DNA of 64,000 nucleotides, taken from NCBI GenBank assembly GCA_036378675.1, contig DASUWA010000019.1, positions 30,526 through 94,525 on the forward strand. The letters are read 5' to 3'. Origin of the DNA: Acidimicrobiales bacterium (GTDB taxonomy: Bacteria > Actinomycetota > Acidimicrobiia > Acidimicrobiales > Palsa-688). This document shows positions 46,789-54,006 of this stretch, one piece after another. Within the stretch, counting starts at the first letter, position 1. Every line of letters begins with the position of its first letter. Made by a program: the position numbers and the translations under genes. Under the pieces are notes generated by a model. The model ran no database searches, was not told the DNA's origin, and worked only from the letters and a program-made list of their open reading frames with translations.

Positions 46789-47892
46789 GTGCGCGTGCTG
46801 GTCGTCAACGCCGGCTCATCGAGCTTGAAGCTGTCACTGATGGAGCGGGACCGGGCGCTCAGCGCGGAGTCGATCTCTGCGCCTGAGGAGAGGCTCGACA
46901 CCCCGCGCCTGGAGCGCTTCATCCGATCGGTAGGGGAGGTCGAAGCGGTCGGGCACAGGATCGTGCATGGCGGGACCGAATTCACCGGACCGACGTTGAT
47001 CGACGACAGAGTCCGCAACCGACTCGTCGCGCTGACGGATCTTGCCCCGCTGCACCAACCGAAGTCGCTCTTGGCTCTCGACTCGGTAACCGCGATAATC
47101 CCCGACCGACCCGCGGTGGCCTGCTTCGACACCGCCTTCCATTCCACCATTCCGGAGTACGCCGCAACCTACGCCTTACCAGCCGAGTGGCGCCGTCGCT
47201 GGCCGCTTCGCAGGTTCGGCTTTCACGGACTGTCCCACGCGTATGTATCGCGCCGGGCCGCAGAACTGATCGGGCGGCCAACCGGATCTCTTCGAATCGT
47301 GAGCTGCCATCTCGGCGCCGGCGCTTCGGTCGCCGCCATCGACGCAGGACGTTCAGTCGACACCACCATGGGCTTCACCCCGTTGGAAGGTCTGGTCATG
47401 GCCACGCGATCGGGAACCGTCGATCCCGGGCTCCTGCTGTGGTTGGAGCAGCATGCCGGAATGACGTCAGCCGAGCTGGCATCGAACCTCGAACACCGGT
47501 CGGGTCTGCTCGGTCTTGGAGGTAGCTCCGACCTCAAGTCTCTGCTCGAAGCGGAGCATAGAGGTGATCCCGACGCCTCCCTGGCGGTGGGTGTCTATCT
47601 CCACAGGCTGCGGTCTCTGGTCGGCTCGATGGCCGCGGCGATGAACGGCCTGGACGTTCTCGCATTTACGGGAGGCGTCGGCGAGCGTTCAGCTCCGATA
47701 CGTCAGCGCACCGCCGATGGGCTGGGTTTCCTGGGCGTCGCAGTCAGCCCGAAGATCAACTCAGACCTCCGCTCGGACTCTGACATCAGTAGCGAGGGAG
47801 CGCGAGTTCGTACCGTGGTAGTCGAAGCAGGTGAGGACGTCGAAATTGCCGCACAGGTGGAAAGGTTGTTGACGAGCACCGGTCTTGCCTGA
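46789..47892 (+). CDS. ackA: acetate kinase
   Basis: AckA converts the acetyl phosphate from phosphoketolase to acetate, making ATP. The motifs are LVVNAGSSSLKLSLMERD at the N-terminus, GHRIVHGGTEF, ACFDTAFHSTIPEYAATYAL, RRFGFHGLSHAYVS, SCHLGAGASVAAIDAGRSVD, TTMGFTPLEGLVMATRSGTV and LAFTGGVGERSAPIRQ. The GTG at 46789 gives 367 residues, slightly under the family mean of about 400. The frame is open upstream within xfp. The gene is 13 bp downstream of xfp, so they form one operon. Confidence 0.94.
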   Translation: MRVLVVNAGSSSLKLSLMERDRALSAESISAPEERLDTPRLERFIRSVGEVEAVGHRIVHGGTEFTGPTLIDDRVRNRLVALTDLAPLHQPKSLLALDSVTAIIPDRPAVACFDTAFHSTIPEYAATYALPAEWRRRWPLRRFGFHGLSHAYVSRRAAELIGRPTGSLRIVSCHLGAGASVAAIDAGRSVDTTMGFTPLEGLVMATRSGTVDPGLLLWLEQHAGMTSAELASNLEHRSGLLGLGGSSDLKSLLEAEHRGDPDASLAVGVYLHRLRSLVGSMAAAMNGLDVLAFTGGVGERSAPIRQRTADGLGFLGVAVSPKINSDLRSDSDISSEGARVRTVVVEAGEDVEIAAQVERLLTSTGLA

Positions 47893-48121
47893 CCAAAAGG
47901 GTCGCGAGTTACCTGTAACTTCGCTGAGAACGGGCGTTATCGACGTGCACCCTTCGGCTTTCGTCGAAAAGCATCGTCATCTTCCAGACTCCGAGGTAGT
48001 GTCCAAACCGCAGGGGGGAACAAGCTGCAAGGGCCTCGCGCCTCTACGGCACCCCATAGGAAAGCGTCGGGATACGAACATCGCGACGCCGGAAGCATGC
48101 CAGCAAATGAGGAGGGACTGC

Positions 48122-49384
48122 GTGCCAAACAAAAGATTCCACACCGTCGGCGGTATATCACTGGCGATCACACTGGGCCTAGCTGGCGCGGCGTGCTCAT
48201 CGTCATCGAACAAGTCGACGACTTCACCGACGACGACCGCATCCAAGTCCGGGGTGCCCACGGGATTGAGTGTGTCGTCGTTCGACAGCTCTTTCTCGGA
48301 GATGTCGAAGTTCACCGGGCTGACGGCAGCCGGGAAAGGTCTGGTGGGTGTAATCCTCCCCGACACCACGTCCTCTACGAGATACGTCGATTTCGACGCG
48401 CCGTACCTGACCAAAGCCTTCCAGGCGGCCGGCTACACCTCGTCTAACTTCAAGATCGACAACGCGCAAGGCCAGGAAGCAACTGAGCTCGCAGACGCGC
48501 AAGCAGACATATCCCTTGGCGCGACCGTGCTCGTGTTCGACCCACTGAACAGTACGGTCGGGGCCCAAGTCGAACAGCTCGCATCGCAGCACGGTGTCAA
48601 GCTGATCAGCTACGACCGGGCAACGTTTGCCGGGACCAATACCTATTACGTGAGCTTCGACAACTTCAAGGTCGGCCAGCTCATCGGCAACGGCTTCCAG
48701 GACTGCGTCTCGGCGTGGAACGTGTCGAACCCGCAGGTGTTCGAGCTGAGTGGAGGCGAAGACACCGATCCGAACGCGGTCTCGTTCGCCCAGGGCTACA
48801 ACTCGGTCATCTGGGGCCAGCAGTCCACTCCGTTGTCCGCCGGAGTGAAGAGCAGCAAGGGTTACACGCTGGTCGGCGAGCAAATCACCCCAAACTGGGT
48901 CAATGCCACCGGAGCGACCATCTTCCAGCAGCAATTCACCGCGCACCCGAATATCAACGCAACGGTCGAGGCCAACGACGGTCTGGCCAACGCGGTGATC
49001 AACGTTCTGAAGAACAAGGGCGTGGGTGCCAAGAAGATTCCGACCACCGGTCAGGACGCGACGCTGCAAGGGATGGAGTGGGTCCTCCAGGGCTACCAGT
49101 GCGGGTCTGTTTACAAGCCCATCTACCTTGAAGCCCAGGACGCCGTAGCGCTCGCAACGATCCTCCGGGCCAGCCAGACGCCTCCGTCCGGTCTAGTGAA
49201 CTCCACGACCAGCCCGCCGGCCAACGTCGCAGGGAGCACCCAGCCGGCATCGCTGCTCACCCCGGTCTGGGTGACAAGTGCGAACATGGCGTCGACCGTC
49301 ATCAAGGATCAGTTCGTCTCGGCGCAGTCGCTCTGTACCGCGGTTGGAAATGCTGCCTGCAGCGCAGCGGGCATTACCCCGTAA
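48122..49384 (+). CDS. sugar ABC transporter substrate-binding lipoprotein (XylF-like)
   Basis: This is a ribose/xylose-type periplasmic-binding-fold lipoprotein of 420 residues. The lipobox LAGAAC places the acylated Cys at residue 25, followed by a Ser/Thr linker. The binding domain begins GLVGVILPDTTSSTRYVDFD and has TVLVFDPLNSTVGAQVEQLA, VKLISYDRATFAGTNTYYVS, and NATVEANDGLANAVINVLKN. The GTG at 48122-48124 follows AGGAGG with six-base spacing. The 229 bp before it probably hold the promoter. Together with the two genes downstream it forms a full importer. Xylose or another pentose is suggested by the adjacent phosphoketolase. Confidence 0.88.
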   Translation: MPNKRFHTVGGISLAITLGLAGAACSSSSNKSTTSPTTTASKSGVPTGLSVSSFDSSFSEMSKFTGLTAAGKGLVGVILPDTTSSTRYVDFDAPYLTKAFQAAGYTSSNFKIDNAQGQEATELADAQADISLGATVLVFDPLNSTVGAQVEQLASQHGVKLISYDRATFAGTNTYYVSFDNFKVGQLIGNGFQDCVSAWNVSNPQVFELSGGEDTDPNAVSFAQGYNSVIWGQQSTPLSAGVKSSKGYTLVGEQITPNWVNATGATIFQQQFTAHPNINATVEANDGLANAVINVLKNKGVGAKKIPTTGQDATLQGMEWVLQGYQCGSVYKPIYLEAQDAVALATILRASQTPPSGLVNSTTSPPANVAGSTQPASLLTPVWVTSANMASTVIKDQFVSAQSLCTAVGNAACSAAGITP

Positions 49385-49511
49385 ATACCTTTAGAGCCAT
49401 ACTCTGGCAGTAAGGGAAACGTGCACCCGGGCCGGCGCCGTCACCGGCGGCGGCGGTCCGGGATTCGCATCTCCATAGGGCGTACCCTTGTACGGCTAGG
49501 AAAGGGACGAG

Positions 49512-50318
49512 ATGGCCGACGGAAACGGGGCGGAGCCCCTTCTGAGGATCAGAGGCCTCCACAAGAGCTTCGGACCCGTACAGGCGCTCGCAGACGTAAA
49601 CATGGACCTGCCGGCCGGGTCGGTCACCGCCTTGGTCGGCGACAACGGAGCCGGTAAATCGGTGACCATCAAGACCATATCGGGGATATACGAACCTGAC
49701 CGTGGCCAGTTCTACTGGGAAGGCCGTCCGATTCGGATCCGCAGCGCCCACGACGCCTCGATGTTGGGGATCGAGACCGTGTACCAGGACCTGGCGCTCG
49801 CGGACAATCTGGACATCGTGCAGAACATGTTTCTCGGGCGGGAAAGGCTCCGTCACCGTCTCCTCGACGAGGACGACATGGAGCGGGCCGCTGCAGAGAC
49901 ACTCGCCGGACTGAAGGTGACGACGGTCCGGTCCATCCGGCAGCCGGTCGGCTCGTTGTCCGGTGGGCAACGCCAATCGGTCGCGGTGGCCAAGGCGGTG
50001 ATGTGGAACTCGAAGCTCGTAATAATGGACGAACCCACCGCTGCCCTCGGCGTGACCCAGACAGCCCAGGTGCTCGAGTTGATCCGGCGACTTCGGGATC
50101 GCGGGCTGGCGGTGATGGTGGTTTCACACAACCTCAACGACGTGTTCGCGGTCGCTGACCGCATCGTAGTCCTCTACCTTGGACGCACAGTCACCGAGGA
50201 CAAAGCGTCCGCCTTCGACCGCCAAAGCGTCGTCGAATACATGACCACGGGCGGCGTCGGCATCCGAGCCTCGGCTTCCTCGGTCGCTGCGGGAGGTGCG
50301 GATCGTGGCTCAGACTGA
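49512..50318 (+). CDS. sugar ABC transporter ATP-binding protein (XylG/RbsA-like, single domain)
   Basis: This 268-residue ATPase has Walker A ALVGDNGAGKSVTIKTISG, signature VGSLSGGQRQSVAVAKAV, and Walker B LVIMDEPTAALGVTQTAQVL, with the Q-loop GIETVYQDLALADNL. Most RbsA/XylG proteins have two tandem ATPase domains of about 500 residues; this one has only one, as in several actinobacterial sugar importers. AAAGGGAC precedes the ATG. It overlaps the permease gene by 14 bp. Confidence 0.92.
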   Translation: MADGNGAEPLLRIRGLHKSFGPVQALADVNMDLPAGSVTALVGDNGAGKSVTIKTISGIYEPDRGQFYWEGRPIRIRSAHDASMLGIETVYQDLALADNLDIVQNMFLGRERLRHRLLDEDDMERAAAETLAGLKVTTVRSIRQPVGSLSGGQRQSVAVAKAVMWNSKLVIMDEPTAALGVTQTAQVLELIRRLRDRGLAVMVVSHNLNDVFAVADRIVVLYLGRTVTEDKASAFDRQSVVEYMTTGGVGIRASASSVAAGGADRGSD

Positions 50319-51669
50319 TCCAGACGTCAACCACGCGCCGACCGAGGTCGACGCCGTCACAGAAGCCGAAAAAGCAGCGCCGTCTCCGGAGGCAACCGCG
50401 CCGCTGGTCCCGGCTGAGGTGCTGGCGCAGACGCTCAACGAATACCTCCGCGCTCAATGGCTTCGCCTGAAAGGTGGGGAAAGCGGAATCCTCCCGGTCA
50501 TCTTCGCCCTGATCGTCATCACCATCGTCTTCCAATCTGTAAGCCCTCACCACGTCTTCCTGTCGGCCGGGAACATCATCAACCTGTTCCAGCAGAGCGC
50601 TGTGTTCATGGTGCTCGCAATGGCGGAGATCTTTGCCCTGCTCCTGGGCGAGATCGATCTTTCGCTCGGCTTCCTCGGGCCCGTCGGCGGCGCTATCGCA
50701 GTGCAGTTGGTCCAGCCGGTCACGACGGACTGGCCCTGGTGGGCGGCGATCATCATCGCTCTTCTCGCCACTTCCCTCGTCGGTGCTGTCCAGGGTTCGC
50801 TCGTCACTCGTCTGCGCCTGCCTTCTTTCATCGTCACTCTCGCGGGACTGCTCATATTCAACGGCGTGTTACTCATCGTCCTCGGGTTCGGGCCGTTCTC
50901 CGGCTACCCAAGCCTCAACGGCCGGAGCGCCAATCTCCGCTACCTCTACAACTTGATGTGGGGTCACGTGACGCCCGCGGCAGGGTGGGCGATCATGATC
51001 GTGATCGTGGCGCTGTTCGGTCTGCGGGTCTTTCTCCGGGATGAACGCCGGCGCAGAAGTGGGCTCGTCGCGCCGCCCCGGAGCCTCTCGGTGATCAAGA
51101 TCGCGTTCGTCGCCGCCATCGGCGTGGTTCTGGTGCTGGTATGCAATTTGAACCGGGCGCACATCGGAACTCTGAGAGGGGTCCCGTTCTTCGTGTTCAT
51201 CGTCCTGGGGATATTGGTGGCCTGGTCGTTCCTGCTCCAACGCACTCGCTACGGCCGCTACATATATGCCATCGGAGGAAACCCCGAAGCAGCGAGGCGC
51301 GCCGGAGTCAATGTCGCGATGATTCGCACCTGGGCCTTCGTTCTCTCCGGCTTGACCGCTGGAATCGCGGGAATTCTCTATGCCTCCCAGCTGGGCGGCG
51401 AGTCGAACAACGTGAACGGCGGCCAGTTGGTCCTCTACGCCGTGGCAGCGGCAGTCATCGGCGGGACGTCACTCTTCGGTGGACGCGGCAAGGCGTCCCA
51501 TGGCGTGATCGGCGGACTGGTGATCGGCGGGATCTACAACGGCATGTACCTGCTCGGTCTCGCGGTCCAGTGGGAGTTCATCGTCACCGGAGCGGTGCTT
51601 CTCTTCGCAGTGGTCGTCGACGCGGTTTCCCGGCGTAGTTCGACGGCGGGATCTGTCGGCCACGTATAG
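50305..51669 (+). CDS. sugar ABC transporter permease (XylH/RbsC-like)
   Basis: This 454-residue permease of the BPD_transp_2 family has about ten to eleven membrane segments after an acidic N-terminus. Visible features include MVLAMAEIFALLLGEIDLSL followed by GFLGPVGG, LRLPSFIVTLAGLLIFNGVL, and RTRYGRYIYAIGGNPEAARR followed by AGVNV, the cytoplasmic EAA-like loop. AVIGGTSLFGGRGKASHGVI is strongly conserved in XylH and RbsC. I chose the GTG at 50305, eight bases after GGGAGG; a GTG three codons upstream is possible. It closes the xfp-ackA-transport cluster. Confidence 0.93.
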   Translation: MAQTDPDVNHAPTEVDAVTEAEKAAPSPEATAPLVPAEVLAQTLNEYLRAQWLRLKGGESGILPVIFALIVITIVFQSVSPHHVFLSAGNIINLFQQSAVFMVLAMAEIFALLLGEIDLSLGFLGPVGGAIAVQLVQPVTTDWPWWAAIIIALLATSLVGAVQGSLVTRLRLPSFIVTLAGLLIFNGVLLIVLGFGPFSGYPSLNGRSANLRYLYNLMWGHVTPAAGWAIMIVIVALFGLRVFLRDERRRRSGLVAPPRSLSVIKIAFVAAIGVVLVLVCNLNRAHIGTLRGVPFFVFIVLGILVAWSFLLQRTRYGRYIYAIGGNPEAARRAGVNVAMIRTWAFVLSGLTAGIAGILYASQLGGESNNVNGGQLVLYAVAAAVIGGTSLFGGRGKASHGVIGGLVIGGIYNGMYLLGLAVQWEFIVTGAVLLFAVVVDAVSRRSSTAGSVGHV

Positions 51670-51813
51670 AGCCCGCCGAACCGCTGCTTATGTGCAGGCG
51701 AGCACTGAGGTCAAGCCTCGTCGCAAGGCCAAGTCACGCGGGTCGCCTTCATCTCACGGTTGTGGGACTTCCGACTCTGTTGCGAACCGATCCGATTAGG
51801 GCATCTTCAAGGC

Positions 51814-52227
51814 ATGTGGGTCGACGAACGGGGATCGGACGTGTTGGGACCTGCCGAGTGCCACCAGTTGCTCGCCATTGGCGCCCGCCGCCACCTGCCC
51901 GGCCACCTCGGCATTCCTGATCTCGATGCACCGACCGTCTTACCGGTTGACTATCTGGTGGACGGGCACGATGTCTTGATACGTGTTGGTGAGAGTCTTT
52001 TCGCCAGGGTCGAGGGGAAGTTGGTGGCTTTCGAGGTTGAGGCCCCCGACGATGACAGGCCTTGGAGTGTCCTGGTGAAAGGGCTCGCCCTTCCCGAAGC
52101 ATTCGAAGCCGTCCCCGGGAAGGTGCCGGTCCCGAGAGCAGCAAGGCCGGGTCATCGCTTGGTAAGGATTCGCTCGGATGCCGTGACCGGCCGGCGGCTT
52201 GGGCAGCGTCCCGCAGTGCCCTGGTAG
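51814..52227 (+). CDS. PNPOx-like split-barrel flavin protein
   Basis: This 137-residue protein resembles the pyridoxamine 5'-phosphate oxidase-like family. VLPVDYLVDGHDVLIRVGE, KLVAFEVEAPDDDRPWSVLV and HRLVRIRSDAVTGRRL match conserved barrel strands. Actinobacterial members often bind FMN, F420 or heme, and the exact role is unknown. It shares pattern with the protein at 52365-52835 in the opposite direction (WSVL-x-x-G and HxLVRI...GRR), so the two look like inverted paralogues. The start at 51814 is short of a good ribosome site. Confidence 0.75.
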   Translation: MWVDERGSDVLGPAECHQLLAIGARRHLPGHLGIPDLDAPTVLPVDYLVDGHDVLIRVGESLFARVEGKLVAFEVEAPDDDRPWSVLVKGLALPEAFEAVPGKVPVPRAARPGHRLVRIRSDAVTGRRLGQRPAVPW

Positions 52228-52364
52228 TTCGAGACTGACGTGGACGGAAACTCCGGGAGGGAGTGGTGGCGCCCGGATGCAACAAACCTAAATGAGAGAC
52301 AGACCGAGCGCTGACTTCCGCGAAGCGTTAGAGCCGTTGGACTCAGTAGCACCGCCGGTATTTG

Positions 52365-52835
52365 TCATCGGGGAATGCTCGGCTCCGGGCGGTCGCGAGG
52401 GTCTGCTGCGCGGATACGGCGGCCACTGATCGAGTCCGCAACTATCCGAACTAGGTGATCCTTCGGTCCGGGTGCCCACGGTCGAGGGGCCACGGCTTGA
52501 AGTGCGTTGACGAGCTCAGGATTGGTGTCCGGTAGTACTTCGCGTGCGGCACCGCGGATCAGAACGCTCCAGCCGGTGTTGGTCGCCAGGTCGAACTCGT
52601 CGACCTCGAAACTGACATTGTTACGGTGAGTCGCCCATAGCTTGGTGCCCGGCGCGGTTCTGAATATCACCCCGTGGGCGACCACCGCATGATTGACCGG
52701 GAAAACGAGTGGATAGTGGCCAACTATCACCGCGAACCGGCCGACCGGTTGGCTAGCAAGCAGCCGCCAGCACACGGCCTCCTCGATCTCTTCGAGGTCA
52801 CCGAGGTCCGGGAGGTGTTGGGCTTCAATCGTCAT
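52365..52835 (-). CDS. PNPOx-like split-barrel flavin protein
   Basis: This 156-residue member of the same family as its convergent neighbour has CWRLLASQPVGRFAVIVG, YPLVFPVNHAVVAHGVIFRT followed by APGTKLW, the strand NVSFEVDEFDLATNTGWSVL, and KDHLVRIVADSISGRRI. The pattern R-x-A-V-I-V...P-V-N matches actinobacterial FMN or F420-binding split barrels. Its ATG overlaps the stop of a 33-codon ORF (ATGA), so translation is probably coupled. The C-terminal 15 residues are basic and Pro-rich. Confidence 0.85.
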   Translation of the reverse strand: MTIEAQHLPDLGDLEEIEEAVCWRLLASQPVGRFAVIVGHYPLVFPVNHAVVAHGVIFRTAPGTKLWATHRNNVSFEVDEFDLATNTGWSVLIRGAAREVLPDTNPELVNALQAVAPRPWAPGPKDHLVRIVADSISGRRIRAADPRDRPEPSIPR

Positions 52836-52933
52836 CGCCGAGTCCTAATTGCCGAGGGGCGCTTCAGCAGGACGACCGGTACGTCCCCTCGAAGCTCCGT
52901 GAAATCGGCCGCCCAATATTCCCAAGACTGCAT
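52832..52933 (-). CDS. 33-residue ORF with strong Shine-Dalgarno, coupled to the PNPOx gene
   Basis: This small gene encodes 33 residues, MQSWEYWAADFTEL near the start and a basic tail LLKRPSAIRTRR. GAAGGAG sits seven bases before the ATG at 52931-52933, a much stronger ribosome site than most genes here have. Its TGA overlaps the downstream ATG (ATGA). It could be a leader peptide or a real microprotein. The opening W-E-Y resembles the start of DUF4177 proteins, but it is too short for assignment. Confidence 0.55.
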   Translation of the reverse strand: MQSWEYWAADFTELRGDVPVVLLKRPSAIRTRR

Positions 52934-53208
52934 CAGTGTGCTCCTTCGTTCGAAGTTCTTGCCGTCCGTCGGCCGCGGGTCCGGCCATCCTCCTTGCTCT
53001 CGTCTTAGGATCCTCCGGCGACCGCCGCTCTGCCAGAGTCGAAGGTCTCCATTCCGAACATCAGACATCCGGAATGACCGACCTCGTCTTCCGAACTCAG
53101 AGCCGTAGCGGGCGACCCGAATCGGAACAGGCTCTCGCCGCAAGCTAAAGGGGTCGGATCCGCCTGATCACCCCCGCCCGCTCCCGTGGGATTGATCCCA
53201 CCGGTACG
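52934..53208. other. intergenic stretch between the small ORF and tRNA-Thr
   Basis: About 275 bases without a supportable gene. Frames are short or are shadows. It presumably holds the promoter of the 33-codon ORF and PNPOx gene. No strong hairpin was found. Confidence 0.5.
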
Positions 53209-53281
53209 AGCCCGAGAGGGGAATCGAACCCCTGACCTACGCATTACGAGTGCGTTGCTCTGCCGGCTGAGCTACTCGGGC
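53209..53281 (-). tRNA. tRNA-Thr (anticodon CGT)
   Basis: The minus strand folds as a complete cloverleaf of 73 bases without the CCA. The acceptor stem GCCCGAG pairs with CTCGGGC, the D arm is GCTC/GAGC, the anticodon stem is ACGCA/TGCGT with loop CTCGTAA, and the T arm is AGGGG-TTCGATT-CCCCT. The anticodon CGT reads ACG threonine codons. CCA is not encoded. Confidence 0.97.
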
Positions 53282-53370
53282 AGTTTGCCTGGAAACTGTG
53301 ACTCTAGCTCCGCGAGCAGCCAGGGAATCACGCTTGGGCGGCCCCCGCCGAGAGCCGACCGGTGAGGAGG

Positions 53371-53589
53371 TTACGCGGGAACGCGGGGCGTCTGAGCCGT
53401 GATCTCGGCCCAAACCAGTGACGACGCCAGGTCGTAAGTGACATCCAGCCGCTGCCGTACCGCTTCGATCGCCTCGGACAGCGACTTGCCGCAATGGGTC
53501 TCCTCCCAAGCGAGCTCGTACGGCGAGGGATAGGAGGTCACCTCGGAGACTCGTTCCTTCTCTGGGATGAACTTCACTGGATCGAACAC
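53371..53589 (-). CDS. small conserved-looking protein of unknown function
   Basis: This 72-residue protein is not recognised. It starts FDPVKFIPEKERVSEVTSYP and contains a helical segment GKSLSEAIEAVRQRLDVTYD followed by LASSLVWAEI. A strong AAAGGAGG lies six bases before the GTG at 53587-53589, which decides the start over an upstream in-frame ATG. It is on the same strand as tRNA-Thr and 90 bp upstream of it in transcription terms. Confidence 0.6.
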   Translation of the reverse strand: MFDPVKFIPEKERVSEVTSYPSPYELAWEETHCGKSLSEAIEAVRQRLDVTYDLASSLVWAEITAQTPRVPA

Positions 53590-53760
53590 CACTGGCCTCC
53601 TTTCCCAAGCGACCCGCCGGGGAACCGATGTCACGATCTGATCATCGACCTTTCTACTCACCGACTTAGCAACGCCCAATCAACCCTGCCCCAAACCGTA
53701 CAAGGACGCAGCCCGATTCCCGGTGGATCCAGCACGAATGTCCGACTTGTCCACGCCAAA

Positions 53761-53783
53761 TGGCCGCCCTTCGCGGGCGGCCA
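53761..53783. terminator. GC-rich hairpin with TTCGC loop
   Basis: TGGCCGCCC at 53761-53769 pairs perfectly with GGGCGGCCA at 53775-53783 around TTCGC. It lies downstream of the mmpL stop on the minus strand and is a candidate terminator for that transcript. No U-tract is present. Confidence 0.55.
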
Positions 53784-53861
53784 GCTTCTGTCGGTGAATT
53801 TATGGAAGGCGCAGGTCCGGCCGGTTGCGCCTGGTGGTTGCGGGAGTGTGCCTCTACGTCC

Positions 53862-53901
53862 GGGCGTGGATTTCAGCTGTGAATGGCCGAAATCCACGCC
53901 C
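53862..53901. terminator. 13-bp inverted repeat downstream of mmpL
   Basis: GGGCGTGGATTTC at 53862-53874 is the exact complement of 53889-53901, with a 14-base loop. It lies 106 bases beyond the mmpL stop on the minus strand. It could be a terminator or a protein-binding site. Confidence 0.55.
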
Positions 53902-53956
53902 AAACGAGGAAGTTACGCCCAAAGCGATACGGATCCGGGGCGCACGATGGACCAGA

Positions 53957-53989
53957 GGACCCAAAGGACCCAAAGGACCCAAAGGACCC
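53957..53989. repeat. 9-bp tandem repeat GGACCCAAA, 3.7 copies
   Basis: GGACCCAAA occurs at 53957-53965, 53966-53974 and 53975-53983, followed by a partial GGACCC at 53984-53989. It lies 18 bases past the mmpL stop. The core CCCAAA is shared with the 15-bp repeat at 15629-15673. Confidence 0.85.
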
Positions 53990-54006
53990 GGAGGATACGG
54001 ATGCGC

